From assembly GCA_020832515.1 (NCBI GenBank), contig JAFIEN010000002.1, positions 1-41,516 on the forward strand: DNA of 41,516 bases, in the 5' to 3' direction. Made by a program: the position numbers and the translations under genes. Of this stretch, positions 34,267 through 41,516 are shown in pieces (position 1 is the first letter of the stretch; every line of letters begins with the position of its first letter). The notes under the pieces are model-generated. The model was not told the DNA's origin, searched no databases, and saw only the letters and a program-made list of their open reading frames with translations. Origin of the DNA: Rubellimicrobium sp. (lineage in GTDB: Bacteria; Pseudomonadota; Alphaproteobacteria; Rhodobacterales; Rhodobacteraceae).

Positions 34267-34721
34267 ATCGGCAGCGCAGTCGTCTGCCGCACGGTCCTGA
34301 GCGCAAAGGACGACTGGATCTGTGCGATCCCCGGAAGCGTGGCCAGCGCGCGCCGGTGGATGCGGGCAAAATCCTCGGTGTCGCGGGCCACGACCTTGAG
34401 CAGATAGTCCGCCGATCCAGCCATCAGGTGGCATTCCAGCACTTCCGGCACGCGCGAGACCGCCTTCTCGAATGCGTCAAGCACCTCGTCCGCCTGACCG
34501 CTCAGCGTGATCTCGACGAAGACGGTGGTCTGCCTGCCCAGCTTGCGCGGGTCGAGCAAGGCGACATAGCCACTGATGTATCCTGTCGCCTCGAGGCGCT
34601 GCACGCGGCGGTGACAGGCGGATTGCGACAGATGCACCTCCTCGGACAGTTCGGCATTCGAGATGCGCCCCCGCTTCTGCAGCGTCTCGAGGATGCGCCG
34701 GTCGATGCTGTCAAGTTCCAT
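34263..34721 (-). CDS. Lrp/AsnC-family regulator
   Basis: A 152-residue regulator with an N-terminal helix-turn-helix (LDSIDRRILETLQKRGRISNAELSEEVHLSQSA) and a C-terminal RAM ligand-binding domain. Divergent placement next to alanine dehydrogenase (134-base gap) is the classical arrangement of an AldR-type activator. Its 3' end overlaps the amine oxidase gene by four bases. Confidence 0.93.
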   Translation of the reverse strand: MELDSIDRRILETLQKRGRISNAELSEEVHLSQSACHRRVQRLEATGYISGYVALLDPRKLGRQTTVFVEITLSGQADEVLDAFEKAVSRVPEVLECHLMAGSADYLLKVVARDTEDFARIHRRALATLPGIAQIQSSFALRTVRQTTALPI

Positions 34722-34759
34722 TCGTGCAAGATTCCTTCGTCGTCCATGCCGATGCGCCG

Positions 34760-34780
34760 ATTTATCTTGCGTAATTTATC
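34760..34780. promoter_or_regulatory. ATTTATC direct repeat between lrp and ald
   Basis: ATTTATC occurs at 34760-34766 and 34774-34780, separated by TTGCGTA, in the only AT-rich patch of this gap. Binding sites for Lrp-family octamers are often AT-rich and repeated, so this is a candidate control site for ald. Confidence 0.5.
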
Positions 34781-34855
34781 AGGATGTCCGGAAAGATTCA
34801 CGGGAATTTGCGGCACCTCCGCGCAATCCTGTTGGTCAGAGACGGAGGACCCGCG

Positions 34856-35971
34856 ATGAAGATCGGATGCCCGAAGGAAATCAAGCCGCAGGAATATCGC
34901 GTGGGCCTGACGCCTGACGCCTCTCGCGAGGTCGTGGCGCGTGGTCATCAGGCACTGGTCGAAGCCGGCGCGGGCCTTGGCGCGGGCTACACCGATGCCG
35001 ATTACCAGGCCGCAGGTGCAACCATCCTCGCCACCGCCGACGAGGTTTTCGCCGCCGCCGACCTGGTCGTCAAGGTGAAGGAGCCGCAGGCCACCGAGCG
35101 GGCGCGGCTGCGCGAGGGGCAGGTGCTCTTCACCTATCTCCACCTCGCGCCCGATCCCGACCAGACCCGCGACCTTCTGGCAAGCGGCGCGACCTGCATC
35201 GCCTACGAGACGGTGACCGATGCCACGGGCGGGCTGCCGCTTCTTGCGCCGATGTCCGAGGTTGCGGGCCGCCTCGCGCCACAGGTCGGGGCCTGGGCGC
35301 TGCAGAAGGCCAATGGCGGGCGTGGCGTGCTTCTGGGTGGGGTGCCGGGGGTTCCGCCGGCGCGGGTTCTGGTCATCGGCGGCGGTGTCGTGGGCACCCA
35401 TGCGGCGCGGGTCGCAGCCGGGATGGGGGCCGAGGTGACGGTGCTTGACCGTTCCCTGCCGCGTCTGCGCCAACTGGACGAGGCATTCGGCGGCGCGCTC
35501 CGCACGGGCTATTCAAGCGCGGGAATGCTGGCCGACCATCTGGCCGAAGCCGATCTCGTGGTGGGTGCGGTCCTGATCCCCGGTGCCGCCGCGCCCAAGC
35601 TGGTGCGCCGCGTTGATCTTGCCCGGATGAAGCCCGGCGCGGTGCTGGTGGATGTCGCCATCGACCAGGGTGGCTGTTTCGAAACCTCGCGCCCCACCAC
35701 CCATCACGACCCGATCTACGAGGTCGATGGCATCGTGCATTACTGCGTGGCCAACATGCCCGGCGCGGTGGCCCGCACCTCGACCTGGGCGCTCGGCCAT
35801 GCAACGCTGCCCTTCCTTCTGGCACTGGCCGACAAGGGCTGGCGCCGCGCCTGCGCGGAAGATCCGCATCTGCGCGCCGGTCTCAATGTCCATGCAGGCC
35901 GGCTGACCAATCTGCAGGTGGGCGAGGCGCTGGGCCTTGCCGCCATGGCCCCTGAAGATGCGCTGACCTGA
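34856..35971 (+). CDS. ald: Alanine dehydrogenase
   Basis: A 371-residue NAD-dependent enzyme that interconverts L-alanine with pyruvate and ammonia. It opens MKIGCPKEIKPQEYRVGLTP; the pyruvate-binding KVKEPQ and TYLHLA histidine are present, as are the Rossmann GGGVVGTHAA and the catalytic aspartate region VDVAIDQGG. The ATG at 34856 follows GACGGAGGA and matches the standard family start. Confidence 0.95.
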   Translation: MKIGCPKEIKPQEYRVGLTPDASREVVARGHQALVEAGAGLGAGYTDADYQAAGATILATADEVFAAADLVVKVKEPQATERARLREGQVLFTYLHLAPDPDQTRDLLASGATCIAYETVTDATGGLPLLAPMSEVAGRLAPQVGAWALQKANGGRGVLLGGVPGVPPARVLVIGGGVVGTHAARVAAGMGAEVTVLDRSLPRLRQLDEAFGGALRTGYSSAGMLADHLAEADLVVGAVLIPGAAAPKLVRRVDLARMKPGAVLVDVAIDQGGCFETSRPTTHHDPIYEVDGIVHYCVANMPGAVARTSTWALGHATLPFLLALADKGWRRACAEDPHLRAGLNVHAGRLTNLQVGEALGLAAMAPEDALT

Positions 35972-36080
35972 CCCTGCCTGGCCGGCTGCGCTGCAGCCTC
36001 GCTTAGCCGCGCCCCGTGCCGCGCCCCCTGCGGTCAAACTATCCGCCATCCCCGCAGCTGCAACCCCGCAAGACCTTCAT

Positions 36081-36142
36081 CCTTTCGCTTTGGTCGAAAT
36101 ACTCCGGGGGGAGGGCCAAAGGCCCGGGGGGCAGCGCCCCCC
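36081..36142 (+). repeat. Dispersed intergenic repeat, copy C
   Basis: CCTTTCGCTTTGGTCGAAAT is followed by ACTCCGGGGGGAGGGCC and GGGGGGCAGCGCCCCCC. It differs from copy B by only a base or two and one indel. It lies between ald and the GST gene; the rest of the 256-base gap is unremarkable. Confidence 0.85.
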
Positions 36143-36227
36143 TGACACCGCAGGGGCGCAGTCGGGGGCTTTCGTCCGGCCTGTCACCCTCTATGTTGAC
36201 GTGCGAATGTCCAGGCAAGGAACCGTC

Positions 36228-36923
36228 ATGCCCGCCGATCTGTCCGGTTTTCCGATCACCCGCCGCTGGCCCCCCGCCGATCCCGGGGTGATCCAGCTCT
36301 ATTCCTACCCCACGCCGAACGGCGTCAAGGTTTCGGCCGCGCTCGAGGAACTTGGCCTGCCCTACGAGCCGCATCTGGTCACCCTCGCCGATGCCGATGT
36401 CAAAAGCCCGGAATTCCTCTCGCTCAACCCGAACAACAAGATCCCCGCCATCATCGACCCGAACGGGCCGGATGGCGAACCGATCGGCCTGTTCGAAAGC
36501 GGCGCGATCCTGATCTATCTGGCGGAAAAGACCGGCCGTCTGATCGGCCGCACACCGGCCGAGAAGTACCGCGTCATCCAGTGGGTGATGTTCCAGATGG
36601 GCGGGGTTGGCCCGATGTTCGGGCAGTTGGGCTTCTTCGTGAAATTCGCCGGAGCCGAGATCGCCGACCCCCGCCCGCGCGAGCGCTACATCAACGAGGC
36701 CCGCCGCCTGCTGGGCGTGATCGAGGGGCAGCTTGACGGCAAGGACTGGATCGCGGGCGATTTCTCGATCGCCGATCTGGCACTCGCACCCTGGATCAAC
36801 GGGCTTGACTACTACGGCGCAAGGCCGATGGTCGGCTGGGACGATCTGAAGCACGTCCCCGCCTATGTCGAACGTTTCTACGCCCGGCCGGCCGTCGACA
36901 AGGCCAGGAGCATTCCCGGCTAG
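36228..36923 (+). CDS. Nu-class glutathione S-transferase (YghU/YfcG-like)
   Basis: A 231-residue GST-fold protein. The thioredoxin domain has LYSYPTPNGVKVSAALEELG, with the TPNG stretch typical of YghU/YfcG, and the cis-proline and ES motifs NNKIPAIID and LFESGAILIYL. In E. coli such proteins act mainly as glutathione-dependent disulfide or peroxide reductases. The ATG at 36228 follows AAGGA; an in-frame ATG exists at 36207. Confidence 0.9.
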   Translation: MPADLSGFPITRRWPPADPGVIQLYSYPTPNGVKVSAALEELGLPYEPHLVTLADADVKSPEFLSLNPNNKIPAIIDPNGPDGEPIGLFESGAILIYLAEKTGRLIGRTPAEKYRVIQWVMFQMGGVGPMFGQLGFFVKFAGAEIADPRPRERYINEARRLLGVIEGQLDGKDWIAGDFSIADLALAPWINGLDYYGARPMVGWDDLKHVPAYVERFYARPAVDKARSIPG

Positions 36924-36968
36924 GGTGGGCACCGACAGGCCTATGGGCAAGCCTGCGCGCCCGCGCTA

Positions 36969-38030
36969 ATGGGGGACATGCCACTTGCCTTCGACAGCCT
37001 GCCCGCGCTTCTGGCGCATGGGTTCGACACGCTGATCGACGTGCGCTCGCCCGCCGAACATGCCGAGGACCACATCCCCGGCGCGCTCAACCTGCCCGCG
37101 CTTTCGAACGATGAGCGCGCCCGCGTCGGCACCATCTACAAGCAGATTGGCGCCTTCGAGGCACGCCGGATCGGTGCCGCGCTTGTCGCGCGCAATGTGG
37201 CGGCCCATCTCGAAGGGCCGCTTGCCGACAAGTCGGGCCCCTGGCGGCCGCTGGTCTATTGCTGGCGCGGCGGGCAGCGATCCGGATCCGTCGCGACGAT
37301 CCTGACGCAGGTCGGCTGGCGGGCCGAGACGATCACCGGCGGCTATCAGGCCTTCCGGCGGCTGGTACATGCCGCCCTCTACGGGGCACCGCTGGACCAT
37401 CGGGTGATCCTGCTTGACGGCAATACCGGCACCGCCAAGACCGAGGTTCTGCAGCGTCTGGCCAGGCATGGCATCCAGGTGATTGACCTCGAGGGTCTTG
37501 CCCGACATCGCGGCTCGCTTCTGGGTGCCCGCCGCGACGGACAGCCCGCGCAGAAGGCCTTCGAGACACGCATTGCCGCGGCGATTGCGGGTCTCGACCC
37601 TGACCGTGCGGTCGTGATCGAGGCGGAAAGCAGCCGGATCGGCCGGCTGATCGTGCCGCCTGCGCTCTGGGCTGCGATGTGCCGGGCCGGGCGGATCGAA
37701 CTGACCGCTCCGGTTCCGGCGCGGGCCAGCTATCTGGCGCAGGGCTATGGCGATGTCGCGTCGGATCGCGCGTGGCTGTTGGCCCGTCTGGATGCGCTCC
37801 GGACGTTGCGGGGCCATGCGGTGGTGGACCGCTGGCAGGCCCTTGTCGCCGCGGGCGAGGATGCGGCGCTGGCCGAGGCGCTGATCACGCAACATTACGA
37901 CCCGGCTTATGACTGCGCACGCCGGACCCATGACCGGCCGGTTCTGGCCCGGATCGGTGCCACCTTGCTTGACCGCGCCGGGATCGACGCGCTGACTGCG
38001 GATGTCGCCCGCATCGTCACCCAAGCCTGA
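36969..38030 (+). CDS. selU: tRNA 2-selenouridine synthase
   Basis: A 353-residue enzyme (SelU/MnmH) that replaces sulfur by selenium in the wobble 2-thiouridine of certain tRNAs. The rhodanese domain has the catalytic C98 (LVYCWRGGQRSGS), followed by a P-loop domain with GNTGTAKT. The selenophosphate it needs would come from the convergent SelD. The two genes' 3' ends overlap by 14 bases. An alternative start is the ATG at 36978. Confidence 0.94.
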   Translation: MGDMPLAFDSLPALLAHGFDTLIDVRSPAEHAEDHIPGALNLPALSNDERARVGTIYKQIGAFEARRIGAALVARNVAAHLEGPLADKSGPWRPLVYCWRGGQRSGSVATILTQVGWRAETITGGYQAFRRLVHAALYGAPLDHRVILLDGNTGTAKTEVLQRLARHGIQVIDLEGLARHRGSLLGARRDGQPAQKAFETRIAAAIAGLDPDRAVVIEAESSRIGRLIVPPALWAAMCRAGRIELTAPVPARASYLAQGYGDVASDRAWLLARLDALRTLRGHAVVDRWQALVAAGEDAALAEALITQHYDPAYDCARRTHDRPVLARIGATLLDRAGIDALTADVARIVTQA

Positions 38031-40170
38031 GGCCCGCACCCTCGACCATCCGGCCGATGATCGCTGCCTGATGGCCCGTCGCGCAGAGCCGCGCAAGCAG
38101 GGCTGCGGCCCGGTGTTCGGGAACCGCAGCCAGAAGCCCGCCGCAGGTCTGCGGATCGAACAGAAGCTCTGCCCGCGTCCCCCCGGTTTCGCCCGCGATC
38201 GGCCCGACGGCCGCACGGTTCTCGGGCCAGAGGCTGGACCGGACGCCCCGTTCGGCCAGATCCAGCGCCCCCGGCAGGAGGGGGATTGCGGCCAGGTCCA
38301 GCTCCGCGCCCAGACCCGAGGCATCGGCCATTCCCGCAAGATGACCGGCAAGTCCGAAGCCCGTCACATCGGTCATCGCATGGGCGACGGTGGCCAGAAG
38401 GCGCGCGGCCTCGGTCTGGGGGCGGGTCATCGTGGCGTGGCAGGCGATCACATCCCCCGCCCGCGCAAGCCCGCGCATCTCGGCCGCAAGAACGACGCCC
38501 GTCCCGATCGGCTTGGTCAGGATCAGCACGTCGCCCGCCGTCGCACCGGCAAGCGTGATCGGCGGCCCCTCGCAAAGGCCCGTCAGGGTGAAGCCGATGG
38601 TCATCTCGGGCCCCTGCGCCGAATGCCCCCCGGCGATGGCGCCTCCGGCGGCGGTGATCACCTCCTCGGCCGTCGCCATGATCTCGGCCATGGTGCGGGC
38701 CTGCAGCGCAGGCGACAGCGGCGGCAGCGTCAGGCTGACCAGTGCGGCCTGCGGCTCGGCCCCCATCGCCCAGATATCGCCCAGCGCATGGACCGCCGCG
38801 ATGCGGGTCATCAGGACCGGATCCTCGGTCACGCTGCGCAGGTGATCGGTGGTGATGACCTGACGCACCCCCCCGGTCAGCAGGATCGCCGCATCCTCGC
38901 CCGCGGGCCGGAGCACATCGGCCCGAGGTGCCGACAGGCCCGCAAGCCCCGCCTGAAGCGCGCGCCTGCCCAGCTTGGCCCCGCAGCCCCCGCAGGGCGG
39001 AACATCGCCCATCGCCTCGGCCACGCCCTGCGCCACGGTCAGCGGGACCTCGGGCGGTGCCATCGGGGGCAGATTTCCAAGTTTGTCGACAAAGACCCGG
39101 TCGATCCGGTCCTTGACCCGCCAGAACGCCGCGCCGCCTTGCACCCGCCCCCATTTCACCGCCATCGCGCGGCGCCCGCCAAGCGACACCAGCTTCAGGT
39201 AATCGCGCTGGGGCCGATAGGGCCGAAGCTGCCCGCCCGACAGCCGCGCGACCAGATTGTCGTAAAGGACCGGGGCCTGCCGCACGGCAAAGACGCCCGC
39301 CTTGGGGCGCGGGCTTGCCGCCATATGCGCGCAATCTCCGGCGGCAAAGACGCCCTCGTCCGTGCTTTGCAGGAAGGCGTTCACCGTGACGAAACCGTCA
39401 CTCAGCCCCAGGCCGGTCCTGGCAAGCCAGTCCTGCGGCCGTGCGCCCGCGGCGCCGACTGTCAGGCGGGACGGCAGTTCGCTTCCGTCCGACAGCATCA
39501 CCCGGTCGGCCAGGAGCTGTGTCACCGTCACGCCCTCGACAAGCGTGATCCCAAGCGCCGCCATCTCCCGAAGCAGCAGCGCCCGCGCACCATCCCCCAG
39601 CCCGGTCAGCGCGCGGTCCCGTTCGACGATCGTCACCTGTCCCCCGCGCGGCTTCAACGCATGGGCCATCGCCATCGCCAGTTCGGCCCCGGCCACGCCA
39701 CCCCCGATCACAACGGCAAGGGGCGGCGCATCGCCGTCGCGAAACGCGCTCCATCGGTCGGCGAAGCGGCCCAGCGGCTTGGCCGCCACGCCATGGTCGG
39801 CAAAGCCAGGCAGATCGGGCAGGTCCGACGTCACCCCGATGTCAAGCGAGGCCACGTCGAAGACCACCGGTGGCCGGCCCGGCACGGTCACCCGGCGCGC
39901 GGCAAGATCGATCCCGGTCGCAGGCTCGACGATCAGCCGCGCCCCGGCGAAACGGGCAAGCCGCACAAGGTCGATGTCCAGATCATCCCGTCCGTAATGT
40001 CCGGCGACAAAGCCCGGCAGCATCCCCGAATAGGCGGCGGTGGGCGACGGGTCGATCACCGTCAGCCGCGTCCCCGGCAAGGGCCGCATGCCCCACATCC
40101 GCAGGATCAGGGCATGCGTATGGCCGCCGCCGATCAGCACAAGGTCCTGGGCAAGGGGAAGGGTCTGCAT
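38017..40170 (-). CDS. selD: FAD oxidoreductase-selenophosphate synthetase fusion
   Basis: A 717-residue two-domain protein. Residues 1 to about 370 are a pyridine-nucleotide-disulfide oxidoreductase-like FAD domain (LVLIGGGHTHA, VVIGGGVAGAE, GVFAAGDCAHM). From about 385 it is SelD, which makes selenophosphate from selenide and ATP. The glycine-rich loop is CGGCGAKLG: C396 and K399 correspond to the essential Cys17/Lys20 of E. coli SelD, while the second loop cysteine is alanine. The NADH-oxidase-like half may deliver reduced selenium or sense redox. Such fusions occur in several proteobacteria. Confidence 0.94.
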   Translation of the reverse strand: MQTLPLAQDLVLIGGGHTHALILRMWGMRPLPGTRLTVIDPSPTAAYSGMLPGFVAGHYGRDDLDIDLVRLARFAGARLIVEPATGIDLAARRVTVPGRPPVVFDVASLDIGVTSDLPDLPGFADHGVAAKPLGRFADRWSAFRDGDAPPLAVVIGGGVAGAELAMAMAHALKPRGGQVTIVERDRALTGLGDGARALLLREMAALGITLVEGVTVTQLLADRVMLSDGSELPSRLTVGAAGARPQDWLARTGLGLSDGFVTVNAFLQSTDEGVFAAGDCAHMAASPRPKAGVFAVRQAPVLYDNLVARLSGGQLRPYRPQRDYLKLVSLGGRRAMAVKWGRVQGGAAFWRVKDRIDRVFVDKLGNLPPMAPPEVPLTVAQGVAEAMGDVPPCGGCGAKLGRRALQAGLAGLSAPRADVLRPAGEDAAILLTGGVRQVITTDHLRSVTEDPVLMTRIAAVHALGDIWAMGAEPQAALVSLTLPPLSPALQARTMAEIMATAEEVITAAGGAIAGGHSAQGPEMTIGFTLTGLCEGPPITLAGATAGDVLILTKPIGTGVVLAAEMRGLARAGDVIACHATMTRPQTEAARLLATVAHAMTDVTGFGLAGHLAGMADASGLGAELDLAAIPLLPGALDLAERGVRSSLWPENRAAVGPIAGETGGTRAELLFDPQTCGGLLAAVPEHRAAALLARLCATGHQAAIIGRMVEGAGLRLG

Positions 40171-40229
40171 CTGGCTTTCCTAGCCGCAGAAGCCGCCCGG
40201 GGCCATGGGCAGTCGGCGCGCCGCCGCCG

Positions 40230-40787
40230 TCATGGGGCCAGCCAGTGGCCCGTCCAGTCATCGGCCCGCGCAAAGACGGCACGGCGATGGGATGTGCCAA
40301 GATGCAGGAGATCCATCCGCGCGATGCCAAGGCGCAGGACAGCGAACGCGGCGGGATCGGTTCCGGGGCGATAGTCCAGCGCAGCCGGAATCGGCTGGCC
40401 GGGTGCAGGGTCCGAGCCGTAGCTGATGCGCGAGGCAGCCGGGACGCGGCCCCATTGGGACGCGACCTCCTCTCCGGTCAGGATCACGACGTTTGCCGCG
40501 ATCCGGATCTGCAGCCGGGCGCGATCATCCCAGACATGCAGTGCGACGCGTGGATCGGCGGCGATCTGCGCTGCCTTCGGGCTGCGCAGATCCGTGTGGA
40601 TCTCGAGCGTTCCCGCCTGTGGATCGGCCGCGCGCAGCACGACCGTCCGCAGCTCGGGCGCGCCGTCGGGCCCGGCTGTGGCCAGCGTCGGGTGGCGCGC
40701 CGCAGCATGCCGGTCGGCCACACCACGCACAAGGCGCGTCCAGGCAAGCGCGTGGAAGGCCGGCAGGGTTTCGGGGTGATCACTCAT
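40230..40787 (-). CDS. Pyridoxamine 5'-phosphate oxidase-like protein
   Basis: A 185-residue split-barrel flavin-binding protein. The N-terminal PTLATAGPDGAPELRTVVLR strand pair and the HTDLRSPKAAQIAADPRVALHVWD segment fit the FMN-binding PNPOx fold. It is not clearly the biosynthetic PdxH, so the function is unassigned. Its start overlaps the upstream AttH-like gene by eight bases. Confidence 0.86.
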   Translation of the reverse strand: MSDHPETLPAFHALAWTRLVRGVADRHAAARHPTLATAGPDGAPELRTVVLRAADPQAGTLEIHTDLRSPKAAQIAADPRVALHVWDDRARLQIRIAANVVILTGEEVASQWGRVPAASRISYGSDPAPGQPIPAALDYRPGTDPAAFAVLRLGIARMDLLHLGTSHRRAVFARADDWTGHWLAP

Positions 40788-41516
40788 GGCCCGTCATCTC
40801 AAGGTAACCGCGCCCCTGATGGCTGCCCGTCAGGGTGACCGGCCCCTCCCAATAGGGAATGCTCACATCCATCCAGCTTTGCGCATTCAGCGCCGTGACC
40901 GTCGCGTCCAGCACCTTGTCGGGAAGCAGCACCTGCCAGACAACCGGCACGTCGCGCCCGGCCACGCGCTCGGTGCGGACAGGGCGGGCGGTGAAGGCGC
41001 CGTCGGGGAAGGTCTCGGTGCGCCCGTCGGGATGGATCCAGGTGGCCTGGGTGAAGGCCGTGCCGTCGCGCTGGCGCAAGAGGAACCCCATCATCCGCTC
41101 GCCCGTATCGAACTGGAGCGAGAACCAGTCCCAGCCGGTCTGATCCTCGGACAGGGGCTGCGACGACCATTCCCGGTCAAGCCAGGCAGTGCCGGTCACA
41201 GAGACCTCGCCCTCTGGCAGGGTCAGCATGCCTTCTGCGGCAAAGAATGGTTGCGAGTAATAGTAGGAAGCCTGTCCATCAGCGGATTTGACCGAAAATC
41301 CGCCCTCGCCATGAAAGATCAGCGGGCCATTGGCCTGAAGTCGAAGGTCATAGGCGAAGTCGGTCCCGGTTGCCCGCAGCCGCAGCCGGTCAAAATCCGG
41401 CCCGGCCATTTCCCAGTCGTCGATCCAGGCGCGGAATGGATCGGCCTCGACCCCGGCCTGCCCGATGCCGCCGCGCGCCAGACGCTCGGCCACGAAATGC
41501 GCGTCCTGCGTGGTGA
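40780..41516 (-). CDS. AttH/CrtC-like lipocalin-fold protein (partial)
   Basis: The reading frame runs off the window, so the N-terminus is missing; at least 244 residues are visible. Motifs such as GLxFxGEGG-like FHGEGGFSVKS, YYYSQPF, VTGTAWLDREWSSQPL, GWDWFSLQF and WxHPDG are those of the AttH / carotenoid 1,2-hydratase-like family. The frame stays open through 41514, reading TTQDAHFVAERLARG, so the apparent GTG start at 41493 is internal. Family members are often exported and their substrates are poorly known; here it is co-transcribed with the PNPOx-like gene. Confidence 0.85.
   Translation of the reverse strand, partial: TTQDAHFVAERLARGGIGQAGVEADPFRAWIDDWEMAGPDFDRLRLRATGTDFAYDLRLQANGPLIFHGEGGFSVKSADGQASYYYSQPFFAAEGMLTLPEGEVSVTGTAWLDREWSSQPLSEDQTGWDWFSLQFDTGERMMGFLLRQRDGTAFTQATWIHPDGRTETFPDGAFTARPVRTERVAGRDVPVVWQVLLPDKVLDATVTALNAQSWMDVSIPYWEGPVTLTGSHQGRGYLEMTGHE

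Noticed and set aside
38002-40374. A 790-codon open frame on the plus strand
   Set aside because: It is antisense to the fully recognisable FAD-SelD gene; its composition is the low-complexity pattern expected from high GC.

Overview
The window looks like chromosomal DNA of a Rhodobacteraceae (Rhodobacterales, Alphaproteobacteria) species. The evidence is the very high GC content and dense coding on both strands, a petP-petR regulator pair next to ilvE, a Suv3-like helicase / S4 protein / 7Fe ferredoxin / CarD run, an FAD-oxidoreductase-SelD fusion, an adrenodoxin-type ferredoxin, and short GC-rich intergenic repeats. The genus cannot be fixed from the sequence. I see no rRNA, tRNA, CRISPR array, insertion sequence or prophage. 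The first ~90 bases are G/C homopolymers and are probably a contig edge rather than biology.

Layout. 0.1-4 kb: glutamine-dependent NAD synthetase, a small orphan protein, and a divergent WYL regulator / RidA pair. 4-8 kb: the complete phosphorylated serine pathway (serB divergent from serC-serA), with a long hairpin and a 23-C tract between serC and serA. 8-10.7 kb: ATP-dependent DNA ligase and its MBL-fold exonuclease, translationally coupled. 10.8-13.5 kb: HpaI-type aldolase, lysophospholipase-like hydrolase, SCP2 protein, secreted TPR protein. 13.5-18.3 kb: Suv3-like helicase, S4 protein, FdxA and CarD, closed by stacked terminators. 18.4-20.5 kb: L-serine dehydratase coupled to a GST. 20.7-23.1 kb: rpiA and glutathione reductase. 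23.2-27.9 kb: hflK-hflC-DUF2065-degP membrane and periplasm quality control, and a PG-binding lipoprotein. 28-29.5 kb: 2Fe-2S ferredoxin convergent with a Rieske oxygenase. 29.8-32 kb: petR and petP, divergent from ilvE. 32.2-36 kb: BetI-like regulator, amine oxidase, and an Lrp/alanine dehydrogenase pair. 36.2-41.5 kb: Nu-class GST, selU convergent with an FAD-SelD fusion, a PNPOx-like protein, and a partial AttH/CrtC-like protein cut by the window end.

Theme. Much of the window handles serine, alanine and branched-chain amino acids and their by-products: serABC makes serine, sdaA breaks it down, RidA can clear the enamine that dehydratases release, ald and ilvE act on pyruvate-family amino acids, and Lrp probably senses them. 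A second theme is redox: two GSTs, glutathione reductase, two ferredoxins, PetPR and selenium metabolism.

I found no clear unknown defence or mobile system. The best leads are regulatory and structural: an operator placed exactly in the petP promoter spacer, a perfect operator-like palindrome before the BetI-like gene, a GATAAAT direct repeat between lrp and ald, a palindrome plus attenuator-like hairpin before carD, three stacked hairpins after carD, a dispersed intergenic repeat in four copies, and a helicase with a charge-segregated disordered tail.
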